64,000 nucleotides of DNA, from assembly GCA_030068075.1 (NCBI GenBank), contig CM057839.1, forward strand, positions 23,320,167-23,384,166. Direction: 5' to 3'. Below the pieces are notes generated by a model. It did no database searches, was not told the origin of the DNA, and worked only from the letters and a program-made list of their open reading frames with translations. Positions 43,355 through 55,748 of the stretch are shown here, piece by piece. Made by a program: the position numbers and the translations under genes. The DNA comes from Paguma larvata (lineage: Eukaryota; Chordata; Mammalia; Carnivora; Viverridae). The stretch's first letter is position 1. Each line of letters begins with the position of its first letter.

Positions 43355-44063
43355 AAATGTGAATATATTCCTGATGCTTATTACATAATGTTCATGATGA
43401 GGAAAGAGAAAAGTGAACAGAAAGCTGCTTTTAACCCTTAAAGGGCTATTTCTAGTGTTTGTCTCTCAAGAGGTGCAGTTGTGGAGAACATGGTTTATTC
43501 ATACAGAGTGTGGTAATTTAAGATCATCTGGGATTCATTGTCAGCAACAGTCATTAAGATACATGAATGCTCTTAACTGTCTCTTAGTTACTGGGTCAGA
43601 AAGTTTTAAACAGCTTATGGTCTTTTAGAAGAAGGTTTTACTTCCTAAGGTAAAACTCATCTTAGGTAATTCACTTTACATGACAAAATTACAGTTTTCT
43701 TTTGAAAACAACATGTCCAGTAGGGGATAAAACATTAAGTAGATAGATGGAATTGGTCTTAGACCTCACCTCCTCATTAGAATATAAGGAAGATTATATT
43801 TCTTCTGGGTAAGAGGAGAATCATGGAAATTTAAGGTCCCTGAAGCTACAGTTGAAAACATGTGAAAATAAGTGGAAATCTTAAAAGACTGCCTGTACCA
43901 TAAAAGCCTATACAAATCAATGGTTTCTCCAGGAAAGAGAAAATGAATACCATTATTTTGATCCAAAGGGACACTATAGAGAGCAGATCTGCAATTGATA
44001 TATGCAGTCATAGGTTTCATAGCTTTGAGTATATAAGACTATAAGGAAGAAATACAGATTCTA
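43355..44063. other. unassigned DNA
   Basis: No named repeat. ORFs of 71 (plus) and 84 (minus) codons have no domain. Confidence 0.5.
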
Positions 44064-44075
44064 AAATGGCTTTCT

Positions 44076-44187
44076 ATGGGTTGCCTGGCTGGCTCAATCA
44101 GTAGAGCATGTGACTCTTGATCATGAGGCCTTGAGTTTTAGCCCCACGTTGGGGGTAGAGTTTATTTAAAAATAATAATAAATAAAT
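44076..44187 (+). mobile_element. short, older-type carnivore tRNA-SINE, plus
   Basis: Only about 110 bp: GGGTTGCCTGGCTGGCTCAA, AGTAGAGCATGTGACTCTTG, ATCATGAGGCCTTGAGTTTT, AGCCCCACGTTGGGGGTAGA, then TTTATTTAAAAATAATAATA and AAATAAATAA. It lacks the CT-rich body of the other SINEs and keeps more of the tRNA shape, so it is a different carnivore SINE subfamily. AAATGGCTTTCT at 44064-44075 and 44188-44199 is a perfect target duplication. Confidence 0.9.
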
Positions 44188-44234
44188 AAATGGCTTTCTT
44201 GAGGGACCCCAAATAAAGGATTCTTCCTATTCAA

Positions 44235-45015
44235 TGATACCAGAAATAGAACCTCATTAGAAAAATGGGCAAAAGATTTGAATAGAGATTTTTCCCAAAA
44301 AGATGTACAAAGAGCAAAGACATGAAATGATGCTCACCATTGTTAATCATTAAACAATAAAATAATACTTTACACAGATTTGAATAGATATAATCAAAAA
44401 GGCAGACCACAACAAATCTTATTGACAGTGTGGAGAAATGGGAACGCTTATGCACTCCTTTGGTAATGTAAACAGCTCTAAACAATTTGGGAAATAGGTT
44501 TTTAGTTCTCAAGATGGTAGAGTACCATAAGACCCAGCAAATCCCCTCCTAAGTATAAGCCCAAGAGAACTTAAAACATACGTAACGTACATCTGCACAA
44601 TTATACACAAATGTTCATAGCAAAATTTTACTGATAACCCAAAAGTGGAAACAACACAAATGTCCATGAACTGATGAATGGTTACACATACACTGAAATA
44701 TTATTCAGTGGAAAGAAATGAAGTACATGTTATAACACACGTAAATCCTGAAAACTGCTACACGAAAAGCAAATAGTAACAAGATACTGCTCACTATATG
44801 ATTTCATTTTTATCAAGTATCCAAAATAGGCAACTCTATTGAGACAGAAGTAGTTTAGAATTTGCCTTAGGGTTAGGGGAGTCCTTTTTTTTTTTTTGTG
44901 GGGGAGCAGGACCAGCTACTATATGTGGGTTTTTTTGGGGGATGATAAAATATTCTAGACTTGTTTTTTGATGACCATTTTATAACTCTCTGAATCTAAT
45001 AAAAATATTATATTT
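44235..45015 (+). mobile_element. old LINE-1 3' end, plus
   Basis: AATGGGCAAAAGATTTGAAT, CATTGTTAATCATTAAACAA, GTGTGGAGAAATGGGAACGC, ACCCAGCAAATCCCCTCCTA, AAGTGGAAACAACACAAATG, AATATTATTCAGTGGAAAGA and TATGATTTCATTTTTATCAA follow L1 ORF2 C-terminal order. The 3' UTR ends with TCTGAATCTAATAAAAATAT. It is heavily mutated. A T run (44887-44899) and G-rich words interrupt the 3' UTR. Confidence 0.82.
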
Positions 45016-45167
45016 TACAGTTTTACTTCAAGTAACACAGACCACAATAGGAAATAAACTAAATACTTGCATTTAATATTTGAAAATTTTGCTCCCTAAA
45101 TTCTAAATTACCTCTTAAGCAATAGTTTGTATCTATCAAGTTTCCAAAATTGGCTGCTATAATTTTA

Positions 45168-45386
45168 TTTCATTTAATTTAAATGTTTACTTATTTTTGA
45201 GAGAGAGAAAGAGAAAGAAAGAGAGAGAGAGCAAGATTGAGAAAGAATGAAAGCAGGGAGGAGCAGAAACAGAGGGAGAGAGAGAATCCCAAGCACAGAG
45301 CCTGATGTTGGGCTTGAACTGTGAAATCCTGACCTGAGCCAAAATCAAGAGCCAACACTTAATCAACTGAGCCACCCAGGCGCCCC
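45168..45386 (-). mobile_element. CAN-SINE, minus
   Basis: AAATGTTTACTTATTTTTGA, an enlarged GAAA/GA tract, AATCCCAAGCACAGAGCCTG, AATCCTGACCTGAGCCAAAA, head TCAACTGAGCCACCCAGGCG. Part of the CTGCACTGTCAGC segment is missing. Confidence 0.92.
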
Positions 45387-46734
45387 TGACCACTGTAATT
45401 TTAAATTATCAATGGTGAAATTAAATCATTTGAATTGTAAGTATAGAAATGTGGGTTAATAGCGTAATTATATTAGTAGTGGGTTCTGGAAGGACCATAG
45501 ACTAAAACCTAGACTGAAACAGACACATTTAAACAGTCACTAAATGAGTTGCTTATGACTTCATGTTTTGAGACTCTTGACCTAATGACCGGGCCATTTT
45601 CAACTACTCACCCATTTAATTTTCGTTTTCTTTCAGAAAGAAAGTATTTTTAAAGCGGTCTCTCCCAGATTCATATGTTCAATGTTCAAAGACAAACAAA
45701 ACAAGATTATGGAAAGTCTTTATAAATTTTGTTAAATGACCTTAGGTAAAGTTTGACTGAGGAATGCTAGTATAAAAAAAATCCTTTAAGTTTTTCAATC
45801 ACCAGGTTTGAAGAGTAGGCTTGGCGTCTATTTCTGTCTTCTTCCCAGTGTGCTTTATTCTTATAGACTTTCTATAAAAAAGACGAGGACACAGAGAAAC
45901 AAACAATAGTGTCCTTGACACAAAGTAGTTTTCACATTTGATTTGATAATTAAAGGCTTTTTTTGTAAAGATTTTTTTAACTCAATATTTTTTAATAGAG
46001 GATTTTTATTTCCTTTTGAATTCAAAAACACAAAATTAACTTAGTATTTAAGGAGACTTGATACATATCTATCTATCTATCGATATACATATACATACAT
46101 GCATGCATACATATATAAAAACTTGGACACAACAAAATTAATTAACTATACTTACAATGTTCTGAAAGACACTCAGGCCAGAATTCTGACCATGGGCTTA
46201 CAAGGGAGAGTGCTGTTTTTTTATTAAAGATTTTGGGCCATACTGATAAAGAGAGCTTGACTGATTCTCTGTGGGCCTACAAGATGTTGAATCCTGGCTT
46301 CCCCAAAATAAAACTTAAGCAACTTTATAATATTTGAATAATCTTAGACTTAATCATGTGATGCTATATATGGAAAAGTTGAGCATTTTGATGTTTACTG
46401 AAATAGAGTTTGGGAAAGTTCCTGAGATGAGTGATAAAATGAGCAATATTTATGTACCTGGGCAAGAGTTTCCCGGAATAGCAAAACCATAAATTATGTT
46501 GATGAAGAAAGTAGAATGGTATTTGTAAAGACTGTTAGAGTAAACCATGTTAATGTAGATATAGGCTGAATGGAGTACACAGTTTTGGTTCACATGATAA
46601 AAAGAGAGAAAATAGTTTGGAAAGGTGAAGGTTACAATACAGAAACACACACTATAATAAATAGATGAATAATTTTGAGAAACTATTAAAAAATGTAGAA
46701 ACAAAATACATTGAGCAAAACCTATGAAATCGTC
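45387..46734. other. unassigned AT-rich DNA with tetranucleotide repeats
   Basis: (ATCT)n then (ACAT)n/(GCAT)n at 46066-46118. Otherwise no recognised feature. Confidence 0.55.
46066..46118 (+). repeat. compound (ATCT)n-(ATAC)n-(GCAT)n repeat
   Basis: Four ATCT-type units, then ATACATATACATACATGCAT-type units. It is a short compound microsatellite. Confidence 0.9.
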
Positions 46735-46855
46735 CCACTAAATCATAGGCTCCTTGAGGTCCAGAGATTCTTTTTTGTTACCCTTTATGACACTGCATTT
46801 GGCACATATACACACAGGTACATTATAAATACATTTGAATAAATTAAGCTTAGTT
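46735..46855 (+). mobile_element. L2 LINE 3' end relic, plus
   Basis: CATAGGCTCCTTGAGGTCCA, GACACTGCATTTGGCACATA and TACATTTGAATAAATTAAGC follow the L2 3' end order (GCTCCATGAGGGCAG, AGTGCCTGGCACATAG, TTTGTTGAATGAA). Confidence 0.65.
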
Positions 46856-47408
46856 TACCTCATGGGGAGGTGAGATGCACTGGTGACAGATAAATTGTAG
46901 CAGCAGGGATGAACTGTGGCTTATCCATTTAATTTATCATTAGGGAAGCTCCATAAAAACTTATTGATTAACTAGATGACATAAGACTGCAAGACAAACT
47001 TCAAATGCTCATTTCAGAAAATGTCTTAGAATACATTTTGGACTCTTGTCAGGTTTCTTGTATATAAAATAAAAATAAATATTTACGCTATTATGTTTGT
47101 ATTATTGTTTATAAATTCTTCAAAAGCAGATGTCCACTTTTGTACTATCCTTGAGATTGGATGCACAGCAAAGCTAAAGGAAGCCACAATTAGTATGCAA
47201 AATTTCCATCAACGCAGCACTGAGTAAATCCCTAATTTTTACCTTGAACATCTACAGGCAATAATTCTTTAAACCTCTCTCATGGTTCTATTATCTTGTC
47301 TTTTTCTTTCACTTCTCCTTTTCACATAGTGTAGAAGAGCTAATTTAATTCATATGGCCAATAGATTAAACTGATACAGTGGCATCAAACATGTGGAAAA
47401 TGTGAAGG
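46856..47408. other. unassigned DNA
   Basis: No recognised feature. Confidence 0.5.
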
Positions 47409-47422
47409 AAAAGATATTGCAC

Positions 47423-47560
47423 ATTAAGGAGGACGCTTGTTTGATGAGCTCTGATGTGTTATACCTAAGTGATGAATCACTAAATTCTACTCCTGAAACT
47501 AATACTGCAGTATACGTTAACTAACTTGAATTCAAATTTAGAAAAAAAGAAAGCAGAAAA
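47423..47560 (+). mobile_element. short 5'-truncated carnivore L1 3' end, plus
   Basis: AGTGATGAATCACTAAATTC, TACTCCTGAAACTAATACTG, CAGTATACGTTAACTAACTT and GAATTCAAATTTAG match the carnivore L1 3' end, followed by an A-rich tail. AAAAGATA at 47409-47416 and about 47561 is a possible target duplication. Only about 140 bases were inserted. Confidence 0.82.
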
Positions 47561-47570
47561 AAAAGATACC

Positions 47571-48439
47571 ATACAAACAAAGCATTTAAAAGAGAGCCAT
47601 GAATATGTGACAGCTGTTGCAGCAAAGCACTGACAGATCAGCCAGAGGTCAAGAACTGTCTTCCAGGCAGAAGTCAGAAAAACACCAAAAAGGAAACGCA
47701 GTTCCAAAGAAATGGTGGCTTGGGAGTGGGGACTGTGTAATAATAAATCTGAGGAATAGGCATTTGAAACTAATGAAATGTCATAGTCACATTAAAACTT
47801 CAGAGATAAGCATTATACAATACAAGTCACTTTAAAATATATAATGAGATTGTATATGAAACAAAAATTATATTTAAAATATCTCTTTATTCTTGAGCAA
47901 AGTACTTCCATTATCTTTAATACAGCAAATTCTAAAATGCATTTTCTACTTCATTGCAATTCGCTGCAAATGGCCCAGATCAACATTCTGAAATTTTAAG
48001 TAGATTCTTTAGCCTTCTAATAGGATTTAGCTGCATGACTTCAATATCTGAATTTCTGCCTCAGTGAACAATAGCTCAAAGTTAAAATATTAAATAGACT
48101 AAAGATTAAACACATAGTTTCCTGAAGGACAAATATTATAAGACAAAATGCTTTGCAGAAGAAAAAAAGATAGCCTGCTGGGTAATCAGTTTCAGTATTT
48201 TGACCTCTCCAGAGCAAAGTGTTTATTCAAATAATTTAGCTCATTGTTTATCGTTAGATGCAACTTTTAACAGATTGATTTTCTGACGTTCATAGAGTGA
48301 TATGTAAAAATAGATTAATTCCTTCCTCTACCTATTCAATTTATTATCTAAGTACCTTCAGATTTAAAATGCTGTCAAACAGACATACTTTGAAAAGGCC
48401 AGGAAATGAAGCCATAGTAGTGTTTCTTAATCTGTTGGA
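47571..48439. other. unassigned DNA
   Basis: No recognised repeat or gene. Confidence 0.5.
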
Positions 48440-48650
48440 GGCATGCATGGGCTTTGGTTTTAGGGACACCTGTTTGCTCAAACCTTTAGGAAAGTACTTA
48501 AACTTTTTGAAGCTACTGATCTTATCTTTCGAATGATGTTAAAAATCATACCTGTCTGCCTTTTTTGCAGAATTTAATTCTAGATACCGTGAAGAATCTA
48601 ATAAAGTATTTGGGACTCACTGGGGGCCAAGAATGTTACTCTTCATTATT
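48440..48650 (+). mobile_element. MIR SINE relic, plus
   Basis: GGCATGCATGGGCTTTGGTT, GGAAAGTACTTAAACTTTTT, GCTACTGATCTTATCTTTCG, AATGATGTTAAAAATCATAC, TACCGTGAAGAATCTAATAA match MIR word order (GGGCTTTGGAGTCAGA, GCAAGTTACTTAACCTCTCTG, CCTCATCTGTAAAATGGGG, GAGGATTAAATGAG). Confidence 0.65.
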
Positions 48651-51281
48651 GGATCTTACTCCATAGGTCAGATAATGAGAATCATATTAAAGTAAACCTC
48701 AAATAAAATTCTATTCATATTTTTGACAAAAATATCCAAAAGAGCAATTCAAGTAAGATAACAAAAATCTAAGAAACACATTTATGATGTGGTTCTAAGA
48801 ACAGATATTAGAAGGAAATAAAATTATATATATAATAAAAGATTATAAGGGAAAATAGTTATAGGGAAGGACAAGAATCCTAAACATATTTAAACGGACG
48901 TTCAAAACAATATTGGTAATCAGATCTTATTAGATCTAGAAATATTCTTTCATCCTCACAACTTGCTTTCAGTCATAAACCTGAGTATTATGTCTTGTAC
49001 AGCTCTATACAAGTTTAAAGCTTACTCATCTTTTAGTGTTCCCTCATCCATGATGGCCTACCTACATATTGTCTAGGATACCTCATTCTACCTGGTCCAG
49101 GAATAATGTCCACACTGTTCTCCTGTATGGATCTACAGATCTAAAGTCCTGCATAGAGAGATCCAGGTAGGCCAGATTGATCTCGGTTCCTCCACGTTGC
49201 CTACAATGAAGACTGATACGTAGCTTCACAGTTGGCAGAGACTGATCCCTCTTGGTCTTTTTCTATAGCTTGTGTCACTACCTCAGACTCACTCCTTTCC
49301 TGTGAATTCTCCTTTACTATTTTTATTATTTTCTCCTGCTTTCAGATTTTGGTCATAGCCACGATGAAATATTACAAGTATCCTTACTCCAAAATGGTTT
49401 CTGGGCTTCTGATGTAAACCGACCCATCCCTTCAAATAACCCACCCAGTTATTTGATTTGACTTTACTTCATATGACTCTGTTTTAGCTGTAATACTTTA
49501 TATATGTATACAATAAGATATATTTAATAAAATTAAGTGGCCTGAAGGAGTTAATACATATATTCAGGGAATAATAACTGGCTTTTCCTGAATCATATAC
49601 TCTGCATGCCACGTTGGCTTATGATTTCAGATATTCTACTGTCCAAGCAATATATGCAAGACCTACAATCACATCATATTAAATCCAATCCAGATGGAAT
49701 CCTGAAGTCCTAAACTATTCAGTAAAGTCAACACTCAGTTCAGGATCGAATGTCATAAGAACAGAAACATTTGAAAGACATAATTTCTTTTAAGGTTATG
49801 TAAAATAACTATTGTGCATAATAAACTATTCTCATTTTGCAAAATTAATTTATACTATAATAGCTTTAAGATTCAACATATTAATTTTTAAAATTTAGTT
49901 ATCAGAATTTCAGTGAATATCACTTATTCATATGATATGTCATGATGTTTAAATTATTTAAGTAATGGAGTATCAAGTTCAGTAAAATAAATGTCCTTTC
50001 TTATCATTGTTTCAATTTAGATAGAAGTTTAATTCTTCTATCTAATTAATCAGACCAAAACTATCTATTTCTTCAAAAATGAAACATTTAATATTATTCT
50101 CTCTCTCTTTTACCAAAAAATAATAGACAGAATTATTACTAAATTAAAGATCTTTAAGTATGATAATATTGTATTAGGTTTTCCATCATTTGTTTTTCAG
50201 GTACATGTTTTTGGCATTGAATAGCTTTTAACCATTGAATTCTGGAAAATTGCTTAATCATCTCTAATAATGTGTTCCTATTAAGATAATTTAGTTTTCA
50301 TTACATAAAACCAATCACAATTAGCACAAAAAGCCAAATGAAAAACTTTAAAGTATTTTTTTCCATGAAGAGTTATGCTGATAAACAATACAGTTAAGAA
50401 TCATCAGAGAGGGCAAAGCATCACAGAATCGACTAAATGAGACACTGGAAATACAACATCCATGGACATAAAGTTAGGGATCTAATATGATCCTTATAAA
50501 AACAACAGGTTTGAACTTAAATTTAATTCTCCTTTATAGAACTCAGTACTAACAAAATAAATTGAGGGAATTGTTGATTTTTACCTAAGTTAACAATACT
50601 AATTAATTTTAAGGGTTTTAGATATTCAAAAACACTCTTTTATGTTGTTTTTATGAATATTGCATGTCCTGAATTGAACTAAGTCGTATAAGGGAAAAAG
50701 TAGTACAGAACTATAGTAATTTAAAAGTAGAATGGGACATGTGCATTTTGCTTTAGAGCATATAACCTAAATCTGTAATTATTAATAAATTTAGTAAACA
50801 ACTTAATTTCTTGTTTGTGACAAAAACTGAAGCTACAAGTAAATTGAACTGAAATCTTCCAAGTGTGGAATGATCTAAATAAACACCCGTTTTTCTTATT
50901 ATGCAATTTCTCTGGTCAGTGCCATGGACATGTTTTTGAAAGACCAAACTTCACATATCATGTGATTATTTTTTTACTTTTTGTCATTTATATTTTATAC
51001 AGTAGTTCTGTTCCTTTCTTCTAAAAATAGTCCCACTAGTTCTCTATCTCTGTCTCTCTCAGTATCATTCAGGTAACTACTAAAGAATGTGTGCATGGAA
51101 CAGCTATAAAAGAGCTTGGTTTGGTCAGACACTCAAGCATGCCATTAAATAGATAATACAAGGCCACAGTCTAGTAAACCTTGCAACTTCACATTAAGTC
51201 TATAATTATCTGAAAAATATAATGAGCCCACACAATTTCAATGTACTCCTCAGCCCATAAGTGTGTTGCAAAGTAACTTTT
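48651..51281. other. long unassigned AT-rich stretch
   Basis: About 2.6 kb without a repeat I can name. 49020-49450 is less AT-rich but carries no exon or family I can support. Confidence 0.5.
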
Positions 51282-51295
51282 AAAAGTTAATATCC

Positions 51296-51491
51296 AGGGC
51301 ACCTGGGTAGCTCAGTTGGTTGAGTGTCTGACTTCAGCTCAGGTCATGATCTCATGGTTCGTGGGTTTGAGCCCCATGTCGGGCGCTGTGCTCAGAGCCT
51401 GGAGCCTGCTTCAGATTTTGTGTCTCCCTCTCTCTCTGACCCTCCCCTGCTCATACTATGTCTCTCTCTGTCTCAAAAATAAACATTAAAA
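51296..51491 (+). mobile_element. CAN-SINE, plus, with 14-bp target duplication
   Basis: Head AGGGCACCTGGGTAGCTCAG, GTGGGTTTGAGCCCCATGTC, CAGAGCCTGGAGCCTGCTTC, CTCTCTCTGACCCTCCCCTG, tail AAAAATAAACATTAAAAAAA. AAAAGTTAATATCC is perfect at 51282-51295 and 51492-51505. Confidence 0.96.
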
Positions 51492-51809
51492 AAAAGTTAA
51501 TATCCTTTTTTGCAAATAAATAGAATGATCTTGTTAAATATTAATTCTCAGCATCAAGAATATTGAAGCATATGTGAAAAAGGTATTTTTCTGAATGATA
51601 ATCAAATTATAGAAATAGAAATGCATATATTTTAATTATAAATATATATTACTTATTTGTAAATTCAAAAATTCATTTTTACCCTTTGTTAAAGAACGTT
51701 TGTAAATGAATTATAACAGGCCACAGTATAATCATAATGATCTCGGAAGTGACTAATGGTTTTAAAATCCATGACCTGGTAATTCCATAAATTTGTGTTA
51801 GCTTTTGAA

Positions 51810-52018
51810 TTTTTTTAATGTTTATTTATATTTGAGAGAGAGAGTAAAAGACAGTATGTGAGTGGGGGAGGGGCAGAGAGACTGAGACAGACTCTGAAGT
51901 AGGTCCCAGGCTCTGAGCTGTCAGCACAGAGCCTGACACAGGACCTGAACTCAGGAGCCTGAGATCATGACTTGAGCCAAAGTCAAATGCCTAACTGACT
52001 GAGACACCCAAGCACCCC
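51810..52018 (-). mobile_element. CAN-SINE, minus
   Basis: T run, AATGTTTATTTATATTTGAG, GAGTGGGGGAGGGGCAGAGA, CCCAGGCTCTGAGCTGTCAG, GAGATCATGACTTGAGCCAA, head CTGACTGAGACACCCAAGCA. Target duplication not resolved. Confidence 0.94.
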
Positions 52019-53165
52019 AAGCTGTGGTATTTTGGCTAAATGAAACTGAATGTTAGATTCACAAGCATCATTCATTTTGACTCTTGAATACACAGGACTT
52101 TCTTCTTTGCCGTCTCCAACTATATTAGTTTGAAGAAGAATTCCTTTAGCAAACATTTAGCTTTTATGTATATCAGTTGATTATTTCTACCACTATTCCA
52201 TGAACTATGATCTTCCTTGGAAAATCTCAGCCTCAGTATACAAAGAATGTCATTACTTGGATGCTTATTATAAAAGTCAAACAATTCCAAAGTTAGCTTT
52301 TGTATCCCTGCCTAAAGCACTTCCTTCATCTTAAATTTTCTATAATAAAATAAATCTATCTATGTTTTTCTTCTAGGAATTCATTAGTCGTAGAAGGAAT
52401 GAGAGAATTACAACTATGTGCTAGCTGACTGATGCTAATATTTGGAATGGTGAATATGAGAAAAGTGAATGTTATTGCTGACTGGCCAAAGGTTTTTCAA
52501 AAATCACACATTTTGCCATAGTTGGGAAAAGTAAACTCCAACAACAGGATATTCTCAAAGGATTCTCACAGGCCTTTCTGCATGGATTGTGTGTATGTGT
52601 GTATTCCTATAAAAGAAGCTAATGTACCTTTATTTTATGCCATGTTAAACTTGTATATGTTTTCACAATTCCAGTTTTAGTTGGTCTGAATTAAATGGTT
52701 ACGAGATGAGACTAATTTTGTTCAGGAAAAGTGCTGAACAATTTCCTTTTTCTATACATAAAGATGACATCCATTTAATTCATTGTTATTATCATTGTTT
52801 GAAATGCAAACCTACAGAGCAAGTCAAGACGTATAAACATATTAACCTATACAAGTAATTCTTGTTATCAAAATAGGCAAAATAGAAAAAAACAGATGAA
52901 TTTAAAAAAGATGAGTTTTTTTAAAGCTATTAAAATATTAACTAGCCGCAATTTAAAACATCAGGGAAAATTAATAAACATCAGGGAGTAACACACATCT
53001 ATATTTCCAAGAAATTTATACCAATTAAACTTTGACAAATAACATAATCAAAGAGTCCAATATAAAAGCCAAATGCATTTAAGGTTGGATTGGGAATAGA
53101 CATTTCTTCAAATTATCTAGTACATTGCTTTTAAAAAAAGAATTGGAGTCAATTAATTTAGAACA
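52019..53165. other. unassigned AT-rich DNA
   Basis: No recognised repeat or gene. Short GT run near 52588-52604. Confidence 0.5.
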
Positions 53166-53386
53166 CAGAGGTTTACAAACTTTTGCAGTAAAGGGCCAGA
53201 AAGTAACTATCTTAGGTTTTGAAGGCTTACATGGTCTTTTCTGGCTACTACTCACCAATGCTATTGAAGCAGGAAAGCAGTCATAAACAATAGCAAATTG
53301 TGTGAATCCTCTCTTTTATTATTTTTTTAATCAAAATCAAATGCAGGCAAGATTTGTTCAACAGACCCATAGTTTGTCAACCCTTG
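53166..53386 (+). mobile_element. hAT-type nonautonomous DNA transposon (MER class)
   Basis: Ends CAGAGGTTTACAAAC and GTTTGTCAACCCTTG are imperfect terminal inverted repeats. Inside are AGTAAAGGGCCAGAAAGTAA, CTATCTTAGGTTTTGAAGGC, GGCTACTACTCACCAATGCT and AAACAATAGCAAATTGTGTG, which follow the well-known mammalian MER element whose ends read GGTCGGCAAACTTTTTCTGT. No transposase coding sequence is present. The expected 8-bp target duplication is not clear. Confidence 0.78.
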
Positions 53387-53462
53387 TAAATTACTGAGTT
53401 TTATAAATAAATTTGCATACAACAGTGTTAACTTTTACATCTCTTTAATTCCATTACATTTA

Positions 53463-53674
53463 TATATTTTTTTTAACATTTATTCACTTTTGAGAGACAG
53501 AGACAAAGTGTGAACAGGGGAGGGGCAGAGAGAGAGGGAGACACAGGATCTGAAGCAGGCTCCATGCTCTGAGCTGTCAGCACAGAGCCCAACACAGGGC
53601 TTGTACTCAGGAACCCTGAGATCATGACATGAGCTGAGTTGGCCGCTTAACTGACTAAGCCACCCAGGGGCCCC
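53463..53674 (-). mobile_element. CAN-SINE, minus, with 17-bp target duplication
   Basis: TTTAACATTTATTCACTTTT, GAACAGGGGAGGGGCAGAGA, GCAGGCTCCATGCTCTGAGC, GAGATCATGACATGAGCTGA, head TGACTAAGCCACCCAGGGGC. TAATTCCATTACATTTA (53446-53462) recurs with two changes at 53675-53691. Confidence 0.95.
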
Positions 53675-53691
53675 TAATTCTGTTACATTTA

Positions 53692-54770
53692 CAACAGCTT
53701 ACTAAATGGAGACAATTCGCTCTGATTTCCTCTCTCTTGTCAGACAGGAATATACACATATAAACAGAGGCGATATTCAGTGCACATTTGTTATGGCCAC
53801 ATATTCTAGAACCAGTTCGCTCAGGTTTGTGTTCCTCTGTCCCAGACATTACCTGTGTATGACTTTGGTAAAGTATTGCAACGAAGTTCGCTTTTTATAC
53901 CTTATAACTTCATGATAGTGATGTAAAATGTGAAAAACAAAAGTATTCTGAAGGGGATTAAAAATAAATAATAATTTTTGCAAATTAAAATATCAATATT
54001 GTTGATTATTCTAAATGCCAAAACAGTATAAGAAATTCAAACTAATATTTTTCAAAGATATGTTTTTCTATTATAGTATCCATGAACATAAATCTGTGTT
54101 TGAAACATACTAAATGTTCGTGACAATTTAATACTGGCAAGCTAATATGTTAATTCTTTTTTAAATATATTTACTAGGAAGAAGACACACATCTTCTAAA
54201 TTAGCTACATGGAATTTACTAGTGGAATTAATTAGAGATGACATTCATTTAAAGCTAAAAAAGCTTTTGAGAAAAATTTAATATTTCATTAAAGTATTAT
54301 AAGACAAAGACAAAAGTGATCCAGAAAACACTTTCTAAATATTCTAAATACAGGAGAGATTTTAGCTAATAATATGATTATTATAATAATATAATGAAAA
54401 TATGCATATATATGTATATATAATGAAAATAATACCAAATGATATGAATGGGAATACACAAATCTTTAACATAACTGTATAAGCATATCATTATGCAGCT
54501 GTTAACTCTGTGAGATGTAACTAAATTTGTGGATTGTTTTAGAAATAACACCAGCAAAAATATCATAAAAGTACAAAGCAGATATAGATACAGGAAAGAA
54601 AATTTTGTGAAATCTATTTTCTGTGAGATATCAGGCTCTGAACATGTGACAGAAAATGGAACTCTATATGACTTCTCTTGTCTATATTTGCCAAATCATT
54701 TTGACAAAATTTTATGTGACAAACATTACCTCAATGGGTAATATCAGAAGAAATATCCATTCTGAGGAAA
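53692..54770. other. unassigned AT-rich DNA
   Basis: No recognised repeat apart from TA-rich patches near 54400-54425. No gene. Confidence 0.5.
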
Positions 54771-54800
54771 CACACACATACACACACACACACGCACATA
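54771..54800 (+). repeat. (CA)n microsatellite, imperfect
   Basis: CA units with one TA and one CG interruption. Confidence 0.93.
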
Positions 54801-54961
54801 CAGATGCAAACGCTACTTTCCATAAAAAAATAGTTGAGACCGATTCATGTATTTTTCAACTCTTCCATTTCTGTTAATCATTAATGATATTGTTGCTTAA
54901 AGACATACTCTGTCCTCACTTTGCAATTTCCTTTTCGGTTGAGTGCATAGTCTGTATTTTC

Positions 54962-55180
54962 TTTTTTTCGTTTTAATTTTTTTAAGTTTATTTATTTATG
55001 AGAGGTAGAGACAGCACGAGTGGGTGAAGGGGCAGGGAGAGAAAGAGACACAGAATGTCAAGCAAGCTCCAGGCTTTGAGGTGTCCGTATAAAGCCTGTT
55101 GCCGGGCTCAAACTCAGGAACCGTGAGATCATGATCTGAGCCAAAATTGGATGCTTAATGACTGAGCTACCCAGGCACCC
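54962..55180 (-). mobile_element. CAN-SINE, minus, with 11-bp target duplication
   Basis: TTTAAGTTTATTTATTTATG, CACGAGTGGGTGAAGGGGCA, AGCAAGCTCCAGGCTTTGAG, CGTGAGATCATGATCTGAGC, head ATGACTGAGCTACCCAGGCA. TCTGTATTTTC (54951-54961) recurs as TCTATATTTTC (55181-55191). Confidence 0.94.
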
Positions 55181-55445
55181 TCTATATTTTCAAAACATGA
55201 GTGTAGGAAAACATTGGTTTAATATCAATGCAAAAAATCCAAATAGTAATAGCAAATTAGTATATCATAACTGGAAGTTACAAAATGTATTAAGTTAGAA
55301 TTTTATGTTACTTAATGATGCATTTTTTAAAATTTTACCCCTTTTAACCTAAGTTATCTCACTGTTTTGAATGCTTGAGAACAATGAGATTGATCTAAAA
55401 GGATTGTGTGTGGTGTATGTGTATGTGTGTAAAAGTACAACTTAA

Positions 55446-55660
55446 GGGGCACCTGGGTGGCTCAGTAGGTTAAGTATCTGACTTTGGCTCAGGTCATGAT
55501 TTCATAGTTCCTAAGTTGGGAGGCCCGCATCAGGCTCTGTGCTGACAGCTCAGAGCCTATAGCTTGCTTCACATTCTGTGTCTCCCTCTCTCTCTCTGTC
55601 TCTTTCCTGCTCATGCTCTGTCTCTCTCTCTCTCTCTCTCAAAAATAAACATTAAAAAAT
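55446..55660 (+). mobile_element. CAN-SINE, plus
   Basis: Head GGGGCACCTGGGTGGCTCAG, CAGGCTCTGTGCTGACAGCT, TTCTGTGTCTCCCTCTCTCT, CT tract, tail AAAAATAAACATTAAAAAAT running into a (TA)n. The B-box region is replaced by CCTAAGTTGGGAGGCCCGCA, an unusual change for this family. Confidence 0.94.
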
Positions 55661-55663
55661 TAA

Positions 55664-55712
55664 ATATATATATATATATATATACTTATTTTATTTTGTT
55701 TTGTTTTGTTTT
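55664..55712 (+). repeat. (AT)n then (TTTTG)n microsatellites
   Basis: (AT)n at 55664-55684 directly after the SINE tail, then TTTTG units at 55694-55712. Confidence 0.93.
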
Positions 55713-55748
55713 AATTATGCCCTGGAGTTCAACCATACTCATTTTCAT

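Noticed and set aside
55694..55712. TTTTG repeat as a possible SINE tail
   Set aside because: It is separated from the SINE by an (AT)n and does not match the AATAAA-rich SINE tail, so it is better described as a simple repeat.
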